From contig JABAKD010000025.1 in NCBI GenBank assembly GCA_012845835.1, forward strand, positions 1,825,001-1,889,000: a DNA stretch of 64,000 bases, given 5' to 3'. The position numbers and the translations under genes were made by a program. Shown one piece after another: positions 45,901 to 57,900 of this stretch. The notes under the pieces were generated by a model. That model had not been told where the DNA came from and searched no databases. It saw only the letters and a list, made by a program, of their open reading frames with translations. The number at the start of each line of letters is the position of its first letter. Position 1 is the stretch's first letter. The stretch comes from Undaria pinnatifida. Lineage: Eukaryota; Sar; Phaeophyceae; Laminariales; Alariaceae.

Positions 45901-48900
45901 CCATTGGCTGATTGCTCGGGAGTTATACCGTTCTCCGTTGATGGGTTGTCACTGGCTGATTTGTCGGTCGTTACAATGCTGTTGGTTGATTGGTTCCCAT
46001 CGGTTAAATCGGTCGCTACAGCGTTGTGATTGGTTGGTGATTGATCGATCGCTACAACGCTGTTATTTTCTGGGTTCCCGTTGGTTAATCGGCCGCTGCA
46101 ACGTTGTGATTGGTTGGTGATTGGTGGGCGGTTGCAACGTTATTATTGGTGGGTGGGTGGGTGGGTGCGTGGGTGGGTTCCCATTGATTGGTCACTCGTT
46201 ACAACGTTGGGAGGCTTCAGTTGATTAAGATGAAATACCAAATATATTTAGATTTTTGACGTGGTCCATACATAATTCATGAACTTTTCCAAATCACGCG
46301 TCGAAGCCGCGCTCGGGTCGGAGCGTTAGAGCTTGCGTTGGGGTTACGGTCAGGATTAGGGTTAGGGTTAGATAGAGTCGACCCCCTCACGCGATTTAAA
46401 AAAAAAAATAAGACAAAAACACAAAAAGCAGCCCAGAAACATCAATAAAGCGAAGTGTATTGGTAGTTTATCTGGTATGAATCTGGGGGTCGAATACCGG
46501 AAAATACGCCCTACTCTAATTTGACGGGCTTTTCAGCGTTGTTTTTCAGTGAGTTCCCCGTGGATTGATTAGCCCGGCGTACGATAGGACGACGGCTATC
46601 TGTTATCTTCTCGGGGTTAACCTAACGTGCGTGCCGATCGTAAAGGCACCAAGTATGATCACTCTCACCGAAATGATATTCTCGTTTTTTCTGCAACATT
46701 TTGTTTTTGTACACCTACAGTAAGGCCATGGAGAGGTCCGTTTGTAGGGTCGCACTTCCAGTTTGCTCGAAATCGGTTTTTGGGCGGGGAATGAGGCTCC
46801 TAAGCTCAAGAACCTTGAAGGCAAAACACAATGATTGTTGCCCCTCATTCGTAGCATGCGTTCGTTACGGTGGTATTTTGGCGTCGTCGGTCACATTTCT
46901 ACGAACTCCCACACTGAAACTAGTATATATTTGTTCTCGGAGGAGTTATGCCAGGGTAGGGGCGCGCAGCAAATTCTAAGAATTTTCTGAGCTCCTGCCA
47001 TGAGGAGCACGAGGAGCTCAACATCGACATCATCATCACCCGTAACATGACTTCGAGGCACTCACTCGTTTGCGCGATCCGACCAACACGTCTACGCGCT
47101 AGTCCTAGAAACAACTCGTAAAAGACCAGACTAACCAAGACTACCCAAGACGACCCAAGACTAATCACTATAGTAGTTCCTCATTCGAGGAGCTCAAAAA
47201 ACAAAAATGCAACTCCCCTTACGGTGGGATGTCTCCGTAGACCACCGCCCGTCACGTCGGTCACACCCGTCACGGACGTAGACTGCCGTCGGCTGGCATG
47301 ATTTGCTTTGTTGCGGTCCCTTTCGTCGTTTTATTTTTCGCAGCCGTGCTTTTGTTCTGCGCAGTCATATTTCATGTGTCACTCGTTGTGGTGTATGGTT
47401 GACTGTGCTCGTTGTGGTCTATGGTTGATTCCGGGTTAACAAAAAGTAGTCGGCGTTACCATGCCGTTACGGTCAGACATCAGACAGGAATGGCAAGCGT
47501 GCGGTTGCCGTCTGTCACGCGTAAAGCCCCAGAGATGTCCCCGAACCGGCACACCTTCCGTATGTTTAGAGTCGATACGGCTCTAAAAAATCCTAGATTT
47601 CTAAAAAATCCTTGATTTCCTACGTTCAATCTTCCACACAAGCTTGGAAACCAGAAAACAGGCGAGCTTTGCGGAGGGTGATCCTATGATTCTTGCTCGT
47701 GCAATATGTGCGATCGAAACGCTGTAATCTGCTGCTGGGAGAGGGGCCGCTGTTTACCGTTTGGAATCGTCGTCGGGTGGATCGCCGAACAATCAACGAT
47801 CCGTAGGCTAAGATGTGATTTGTCCCCGCGGAACAGCGGAACTTGTTTTCTCCCCCTATCCGGCAGTGCGCCGTCAGGCTCATGCAGCAGCAGCGGGGGC
47901 ACTGGCCGGCCCTGTACTCGTATACCTAAGGGTTTTCGAAAGCCGTTTTTTCGATTTGGGAGGAAACAGTGCAGCACGCAACACGGTAGTTGCTCTCGTG
48001 CTGTCGAGTGACGCTGCTCGGCCAAGCTGACCAAGGCTACGGTGGGAGGTGGGGGGTGTACTCAGTTTGTGCATGGCCGTAGTCGTATGACCATAGACCC
48101 TCGCATCCCTACTATGCCGGGACGGAGCACGTCGGGTTTTCACCAACCAGGCAGACATCGCGTGTACCAAGCGCGAAGCGGCGTGAAGTGTTCGGCGAGT
48201 CGCGCGTGAAGTGTTCGGCGAGTCGCGCATGAAGGGTGAACTGCGTCCTTCCAGTACCCGCTCGTAAGACGGACTTCGACACCTTGTGCCTACTTTCTTT
48301 CTTATGGATATGGCAGCGCCAATGAGTAGTTACTTTGTTTTAGTCGAATGACCATAGACCCTCGCATCCCTACTATGCCGTACTATGCCGTACTATGCCG
48401 TACCATACCGTATTATACCGTACTGTACCCTACTGTACCCTACTATACCCGAGTATTCATACTATTGATATGCCGGGACATAGGTCACAGCAGGGGGGTG
48501 AGTTTTTTTTTTATTTTTTTTTTACAGGGGCTCGGGGTGACTCGTGCCTTTTTCCCTTTTCCGTTCTTGAATATTTCGTGATTTTTAACATTAATAGCTA
48601 ATGCGCTATGAAGCCGCAATGGAATGGTACGCTACGTTGCGCCAACACAATTGCCCGAAAGCTTTCTGTTCGTCGTGCACGGAGCCACGCGTGCGACGGG
48701 CTCCAACCCGGCTGTGACGTGGGGGCATGTGGCCCTGGTCAGCTTATTGCCAGGCGCCGAGATGTGTCCGCCGTCAGCACGCTTGGAAACACCCTCCGCG
48801 TCCGGTGATCGCGTGTTACACAGGGCTGTGGCGGGCCGACGATGCAGTTTGAGCCAGTTCCACTCTTTTGCGCGAATCTTATGTACTACTTGGCGACCAC

Positions 48901-51888
48901 CATTGTTGTTTTTGGCGCACGCCTCTCCCGGGAACGGGGATACAGCAACAAACAGCACTAGCGGGCGAGAGCCACCCTCCAGAGCCAGGGATGATGCCTA
49001 CTTCGTGGTAACGGAAATTTACCGGTAGTCAGTAGAGCTCGAGAAAAAATGTTTTGGAGGAGGAAAATTGACATGTCCCCGACCCCCCCCCCCTACACAC
49101 ACGCACCAAAAACGCCTCCAACTATACTGGAACCCCCTGGATTGTTTTGCTCAAAAACATTACCAAGCGGTGGTTATCGTGTATGTCGATGAACAGCACA
49201 ACCTGGGATTCGACTGTTGAGTGAAGCCCGGGCCTTAGATTAACCCAACGTTCGCAATCCACGCAGTCAGCGCTGACATGCTACAGCTCAGCGGATATGG
49301 CGCATCGCTAGCACATGTATAGCCCTTCTCCACGTTAGCTTAGTTTCATGACCGTGATCCCTTAAATATATGTTTTTTAACCTTTTCGAGACCTTGTATT
49401 GTATGGGCGGGCGGGGGCGGGCGGAGGGCGGGGGGGGGCGGGAACTCCGCACAGCGTTCTGCGCGTTGAACTAAGTGCGAAGCAGTTACACGCTGTCCGC
49501 CCTTTTGGTGGTCATGTGGCTGTTGTTCGATGGTTTTTTTCCCAGTGACTTTTAGTCCTGGGTTCTGTCGTAATGTTTCCCAACAATCCCCAAATCCCCT
49601 GCCTTCCAACTCTATTTTCAGGTATAATTCCATCGTTTTTTGGCCACCCCTACCCCTACCCACTCTGACTTTGTTGCCAATCGCTCATCAAGCCGATACT
49701 TGATCTGACTGATAAGAATCGGCGATATGCGCCCAGCCGGATTTGTTTATTTCTGTTCCCGATCGCTCACGAGTTTGGTCTTTCGCGTGCCTTCCTTCAT
49801 GGGGCTCTGTCGCGCCGACCGTAGCCAGTCTTGTCGGGAAAACCGTTCCCCTACATGTCGCAACGTATCACCCGCCTGTCCATTTTTATATTTCCCTGCC
49901 ACGCCGCAAGGGGGGTGGCGCCCCAGCCACAACCGGCGGGACCCCCCCCCCCCTTGTTCCAAGGACCCCACCCCCCTCCCCCTTCTACATACGGGGGGAC
50001 TCCCCCTCCATGCCTGGGGGGGCGGGGGCGAATAGTACAGCCTCTAGACCTCTTTTCTCAAGGCCCAAAAATCCATAACGCATGGAAGGGGGAGGACTCC
50101 CGGGGGAAAGTCCCCCTTTTTGCCACAAGGGCGGGGGAGAGCGAGTAGCCCACTGTCCGGACACCTATTCCCCATGCCGAGAAAGCCACAGCATAACCTT
50201 AGCGTTCAGAGTTCGAGGGGTTGTGAACAGCTCCCGAGAGCCGGACGACCGTGTAAACCACCCTTGTTTGTTTGTTTGTTTGTTCGTTTGTTTCCTTGGT
50301 CCCATTTGCTATCCTCGCACTACTCTCCTCGCCCTCCCTCCCAGTAGTAGCTCAGATCCGGGGTCGCATAGCGGGCCCTCCTCCCCCCTCCCCACTACGG
50401 CACGTGCCTTCATTTTTATCGCGAGAGTATTGCAGCTTTTTCTTCCCTCGTCGACTCGCGTCGAATTGTACCTACCCACGCTGCTAGGCGTTCTCAGCAG
50501 TTGATCCTTTGTTCTTTTTGCATGTTTGCAAATACAGCCAAAATCTCACCACGGTGGGAATCAAACCCAAGGACCAACGCTAGTAGTAGTATTCGAGGGT
50601 AACCACTAGACCACCGGGGTGACCGGCTCTATCCTGTGAGGGCATGGCCAGCCACAACGTGCGTCCGACGTCCGGCATTCGCCGGACCTTGGCTTACCGT
50701 TCCATTGCCCCAAGCACGCCCTCGTTGCTAATTTCTGCATCCACAACAAACGTCTTTCCGCCGCGCATTTGTTTGTATGAGCACGTTTCCTTCGGCCTCC
50801 TCTCGTTTCGTAGCTCAGCGTCCGGAGGTCAAATAGCAGGGCCCCACACCTCCTCCACCGTGGTGCACGCTTTCTTTTGTTTGGCGTGAAGAGGGCTTGG
50901 CATTGCCTTACCTGGTCGGCTTGCGTCGAATTGCACGTACACACGCTATAATAGTCGCTTTTCCCGAGGAGGGGTGAGGGCGGGATCGAACTCGCGAAAT
51001 CAAGTGTGTAAAGAGATCCACTGTTAACCGGATGGGATTTCACGCGAAGAAAGAAAGCGTCGCAGCTGCCTTGCAGGCGAGCTCTCTCACGCTACGACCG
51101 TGTTCGAATTGAGGCTCTGGTTACCTGGAAAGACGAACCAACGAAAAAAACTTGAATCAAACGCTTGTAAAGAAATGCACGTGTGTTCCCCCCCCCCCCC
51201 GTTCTTGTTTTATTATTCATCCTGCTAACAGTGAACCTGAGCAACAATAAGTGGCTACCTGGTACGAGTTTTACCACTAGACCACCGGGTACCCCGACCC
51301 ATACAAGCTATTTTATTACCGAGACAGGATGTGCTCCTCTCAACGGTTGTTCCGTTTCATGGTCCTGGTCTTTATGCGGCGTAGCGCAACCCAGCATACT
51401 GATTGCTGACGCAGTCCGTATAAATATGTACTGATTGAAGCTTCCAGCGCCCAGCCCTGTTGTGCGTGTTTTGTGCTTTTATTGAGAAACGATAAGTTCG
51501 TTATCGAAGGAATGTTGTGCATGTTTCGTGTTTTTATTCGGAAACGAGAATTTTTTTATCGAAGGATTTTTTTTGGCCTTGTCGTGCCAATTTTTGTTTC
51601 AGTTCTTAACCCACCACTACTACTACCACTACTACTACCACTACTACTACTACTGCTATTTTTTTTTTTTTTTTTTTTTCTGTTATCCTCCGGCGGATGG
51701 GAAAAAATAAAGCTTTAGCTCACCTCACTTCCATGTATTTTCATACGCGTCGTGTGTCGATTTAACTCAGTTGCTTTCGCAGCCCAACGCTAGCTGGCGC
51801 ACCCTTCGGGTCCCATTGTAGGTATAGCGTAAGCTGTCCCTATCAGTGGTCTTCGTACTACTACCACTACTACTACACTACTACTACT

Positions 51889-51932
<44 letters not shown>

Positions 51933-54900
51933 GTACTACTACTACTGTACTACGACTACTACTACTACTACTACTGTACTACTACTGTACTACTACTACT
52001 ACTACTACTGTACTACTGTACTACTGCTGTAGATGATAAACCAGACCTATCTTGGCAGAAGCAACAATAATAGAGTCACGTTTTTGCTTTCTTTTGCCGG
52101 CCCTTTGACTTACCCAGCACCCCCCCCCCCCCCCGCTCTCCCCCCTCGTCGAATACGTTTCCTGAAATAAAAAAAAACGCAAACGCCCCCTCCTCCCCCC
52201 CCCCCCCCCCTCCCCGAACGCGCTTCCACAACTATAACCAAACCGACCCCCCTCCCCCCCCCCCCCCCAAACACGCTTCACTCACGAAAACTGCCCCTCC
52301 TCGTCAGACTTACCTCTTCGGAGGGTGCACGAGATAACCACTGACAACGCAAACGCCCCCCCCCCCCTCCCCTCCCCTCCCCCCCTTGTCTAAACCGCTT
52401 CCATAACATGAAAAAACGCCCTCGTGGTCAGGCTTACCTCTTCGGAGGGTGCGGGGGAGACGAGGAACTGATAACATGTCTGAACGACATGTACGTCTTC
52501 GACCTACAGCTGCACCGCTGGGAGCGGGCAATTCCAAAAGGCGACCCCATACATGCGCGAGCATCATTCGGGATGTGCCAGGGACCGACGCCGAGCACGG
52601 TCATCGTAGCGGGGGGGACAGGGGTCGAGATGGATAGCTTACGCGCGGACGTGGTCGAGTACAACACGCGAACGCGGACCTGGGCCAGCGTGCTCACGGA
52701 CTCAGAGGAGACGCCGTGCAAGTTTTACGGGCAGAGCGTGTGCACGTACGGAGATAACCTGCTCCTATTTGGCGGCTCTACGGGCTTGCACTACTCGAAT
52801 GACTTGTTCGAGTACAACGTGTGCAGCAACCGCTGGAGAAAGCTTGTGACCACGGGAAGGAGACCATCTCCGCGGTACAAGCACCAGGCGGTAGCGGTAG
52901 GCGACAAGATGTACGTGATCGGGGGGGGTTGCTTCAAGCCAGAGCAGAGCAGCATCGACCTCTACTGCCTGGATCTTAAGACTCTCATCTGGGAGGAAAC
53001 GGAGATGACGGTGGGTGATACATAGGGACAGAGCTAGGGGTAGGCAGGTACGGGCACGGGAAGGGCGGGTGGGGGAAGAGGTAGCGGTAAGAGAAGGGTG
53101 AACACATCTGACAGATGACGATATATATATCACATAGATCAAATATATCATATAGATCATATAGCCCCCATGTCTGTCGCCCTAACGTGTTGTGCATGAT
53201 CTGTGTAGAATGTATCCAACCCCGGAAACCTGTGCTTAGATCGTTCGGATCATTCTGCTCTCAGCCGGCAACATGATCCATATACACGCCATGCAGATAA
53301 TATATTAGACCGGGGATCTGTGTGCCCTGGAAGACAGACCATTAATAATTAATAGGGATCTGACCCGCCCGATGAATGGATGGATGGGTAGGGATGGGGC
53401 TAGGGGTAGGGGTAAGGGCAAGGGTATGGCCTCGACCTGAAGACGCTCATGGGGAAGGAAATGGACACGACGGTGGGTGGCAGGGGTAGGGAAAATGATA
53501 AGGGTAGGGGTAGGCGTGGGGGTACGTATAGGAACGGGGGTATGTTTAGGCGTGGGGGTACGTATAGGGTTGGGGGTACGTATATGGGTGGGGGTGCGTA
53601 TATGAGTGGGGGCACGTATATGAGTGAGGGTACGTATATGAATGGGGGTAGGTATAGGAGTGGGGGTAGGTATAGGAGTAGGGGTAGGTACATAGGGGTG
53701 GGGCGTAGGTGTAGGGGTGGGGCGTAGGTAAGGAGTGGGGCGTAGGTACAGGAATGAGGGGTAGGGATAGAGTTATGAATAGGGGACCGAGATAGGGTGG
53801 GTGCCTTCCAAGTGTAATTTTGCCCAACCAAGTGCTGAAATCTCCTTCTCTCTCCTCTTCAATGCGTGTGTCTGCCTTTGGCGTCAACGAGAATGTTCAG
53901 GGTTTTCCACGGGTTGGATCATGGCTAGTGGGTCGGATCGGGCCAGGGTGAGACGCGGTTCGACCCGTGATATGTGAAAATCCTCCTGGCCCGACCCGGC
54001 CCCGACTGTTGAGATTTCGAACACCTCTTGACCTGTCCCGGCTCGACCCGTGACTTTCAAAAACACCTCCTGACCCGTGGAATGCCCCTGAGAATTTCCC
54101 CTCCTACTATCTGTTTTGTTGTTGCTTTTTTGTCAGTATCAGGTATACCTGGTCGTCGTTTGGAGGCATGACGTCCTAAAAAGTGCGGCCGGTACTCGCA
54201 CACACTGTTATATCATAGAACGTAAGCAACTAGCCTGCTCTCCCCACAACAGCGGCTACTGCTGGATTTTCATGCGGAAAGCGTCGAACACTTACGTCCA
54301 AACCAAACACAGCTGTGGGTACCCCGACTTAACGCCTTCACATATAGAAACCCTTATTTATTGGAGATAGTGTAGGGAGGGGTTTTGGGGCTCTAAAGGG
54401 GTCAAGAGCACCACCCCGTGACAACCCGAAACAGGCACTCGTAGCTGCGCATTGCTGTTTTCGTGTGGCGGAGGCATGCCGATTTTTGGCCCCTTTTCAG
54501 GTCCAAAATGCTCTGATCGTGGACGCTCTTAGCCCCCGTAGACCTCCGAAACCCCTCCCTACACTAATTCCAAGTGATTTGTAACCGAAAACGAGTTTTC
54601 AGTGGTGGAGGTCAAATCGGGGTGCCCGCTGACTGCAGTGTGCTGGGACCATTCCTCTCTCCCTCTCTCTCTCTCCTCTCCTAGTGCTGTCGAATTTTTG
54701 CAAATTAAGGCGCAACATATATGACAGACCTTGATAGGGGATAAAAAATAGGACAGGACCCCTCCCATTATGAAGAAACTCACCCACATAGTATATTACA
54801 AGTACCAACAACGCAGCTTGCAAAGATGAGTATTGACCCGAAATTCGTCGAACTCACGGCTGACGTCCTTGAAATATTTTTCATATTATATCGCGTTGCG

Positions 54901-57900
54901 ACCAGCCCGTCGGGCATTGGTTCTGTTAGAGCCCCGATATAAGGCTATGACGTGACGGATCCCTGATAATATCGTTTATGTGTATTGGTTTTAGTGTGGA
55001 AAATGTCGGTCGTACATATATATGGTACGCCCGTGACCGGCGACGCTCGTTTAACGGTGGCCGGCGGCCATTCGGCATGCTTTGATTGGATTCACAATCT
55101 CGCCGCATTTTGTACATCGACCAACATCATTTTTCTTTTTTTGTTGGAACGCATCGAACAGCCCACGATCTACCACAGTAGACCACCCAGATCGTAATAG
55201 ATGATGATCTTGTATGTTGTTCAAGAGCCGTGATGCACAGATCCCTATATGGTTGTTGTTGTTCTCACATTAACTCGCATAATCAAGTCCGTGGTCACAG
55301 GACAGGCTTCAGTCACTCTGGAGCTGAGGAATACCCCGGGGAAAAACACACATAACCCAAGGTGATACACGCATATATCACAGCTGACGCAATTCATGCC
55401 TCCACCAGAAACATATAAAAATGAAATCGGGAGTCAGCCTACGATGTGCCAGGTCCATACTGGTGCATACGTCTCACTACTCGCGCCTGAAAAAACCGAC
55501 TATACCGCTGGCCACCCAAGGAAGAGCACCACGTATATATTGCACGTAGTACCTATCACTACGCATACGCACGACAGACGCAAATCAATCGGAAAAAAAG
55601 AAACAAAGAAGAAAAAAAAAGATAAAGGAAAGGAAAGAAAAGACGAGGAAGCGAAAGAACGAAAAAGGGAAGGAAAGGAAAGAAAAGGAAGGATAAGAAA
55701 AGCAAGAAAATACAAGGCAAGAAGAGGAAGCAAGGAAAAGAAAAGAGAAAAAATGTCATACTAGCAGACCCTAGGAACTGACTAAAGACGGCATTGGGGT
55801 CATAGAGGGTATCAAGTGCATCATCAATGGCAAAGGGGAGAGAACGCAACATGGCAAAGAAGTCAGGGCGGTCTTACGCTATCTTGTGACGACCATTGGA
55901 AGGCCCACATCTTTCAAGACGATGATGGCCAGACCCAGACATCAGTCTCCGGTTCCCCCCCCCCTCCCTTCCCCCCTTGCCCCCCCCCTCCCCCGCTCCT
56001 CCCTCCCCCCGGCTGCTTAGAAATGCCGACGGTGGATGACGCTGCCGCAGCCTTTGCGCGTCGCTCTGCAGCTTTGCGTCTCTCCGTTTCATGCCAATTC
56101 CGCATGAACAACTCGGCTCCCTTTACTCGTCGAAACCATCTGCCGGCCTTCTGAGCAGCCTTTCGCCAGCCTTCGAATTTCATTCCAAAGACCGACATAT
56201 CCTTCAGATGAGCCATCCAGTCTTTCTCTTGCCCCCCTGAGTAGCCCTTACCCCCAACAAGCTCCCCAAACATCACCCTCTGTGGCAGACGCTCCTCCCC
56301 CATACGTGCTACCAATCCCGCAAACAATATCTTCCGCTTGCGCACTATCGCCTCTATGCTCTCGGACGCTGTCCTGGCAAGCGCGTCGGCGTACGATAGG
56401 GTGTGGTCATCGCGCTTCCGTTTTCACCATCCGAGGCATCGGAGGAGCATGGAGTGGTGAACCCGTCGTAGCCTGTCATGGCCAGGCTTGTTCGGGCTCC
56501 ACGCCATGCAACCGTAAAGCAGTATACCAGGTACCAGTAGAAAAAAAAAGTGCGCGTGCACGAGTCGTGTCACGCAGGTCCCACCCGGGACGGAGGCTAT
56601 GGTGTTATAGTGTTGTACATAGTGTTATACCGGGTATACAGTGTTTTGCCGGCATATACTAAAAGTATTTTGCACAGTTTTATGTATGCTGTAGTATACT
56701 GTAGTATAGAGATATTAACGTATACCTTTTTTGGCGAAAATGTTTTTTGAATGACGGGGCTCCTTAACACAAAAATACTATCGTCGGAAAATAAATAAAT
56801 AATAGGCCATTTTTTTGTATTATCGTCGGAAAATAAATAAATAATAGACCATTTTTTTGTATTATGATTCTCGTTGTGTACCTAGGCCATGGGATTTTTC
56901 ATCCGAGATAAGGCAGGTTTTAGTTTTGTCCATTTTTTTTTTGGGGGGGGGGAGAGGTTTTAGCTCCCAAACCGAGGAATCTCAAAAAAAAAAATGTGGT
57001 GCACCTCTACAGTAGCACGTGTCGTATTATATATAGTATTCCGGAGTAATATAGATAGTGTTATAATATTGTACATAGTATTATATACCAGGTAGTATTA
57101 AACTCCCATTTTCACCTACCTAGGGTGATAGAGGCGACTCAATCACGACCTCAACATAAACTCCGGAGTGTGTGTTTTGCTGACGCAAGCACCATAACAA
57201 AACATTCCGCGCCGGGGCTTATCGCGAAACCTAAAAGCACCCGCCGGAGCTTATCGTGGAACCTAAAAGCACTAAAGCAGCAACCACTCGCACGAGTAAG
57301 CTCTGAGTTGCTGAAGAATGAGGTTATACGAAGTAGTCCCTCGACGTGATCCCCCTATGGTACCGTAGCCTTGTGTAGATCATGATCTACTGTAGATCTA
57401 GCAGATCACACTGTCAGAGATCTATCTGCCCTGAAGTATCTAGTTAATGAAATGGGGATGTGATCTGTTCGTTGTGTGCAAAAGGATAACACACTTGCGT
57501 CGGCGTTTGTTGTGTACTCCCAGCGCATTCCACCTTGTAGCTGTAGATTGTTGCCGGGAAAGTTGCATGCTACGGTAATGATACGCCAGAGGCGCGCCTC
57601 ATTTTCCTGTGGCTCCCCGACTGAGGAACGCCATAGCTCACCCGAAACCTAGCTTTACGGCGCATTTCTGGCATCGGACACATCAAGGGATCTGTCGCGG
57701 CAGGCAGATAGATCTCTCGTTTTTGTGCTTTGATCTGCACGGTCTAACGTACTGCTTGCCGGGAGATCTGATGATCTGCATGATCTGTGATAGCATGTTT
57801 GTTGTGGGGTTTGTGTACGATGCAGCTCTTGTGCACTTCGTCTCCTCAACGGCAGATACAGGAGCTGTTAGTAGATGATCTACAGCAGATCGTGATATAG

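Noticed and set aside
46340-46374. TTAGGG units as a telomere or fusion point
   Set aside because: Only about three units inside ordinary intron sequence.
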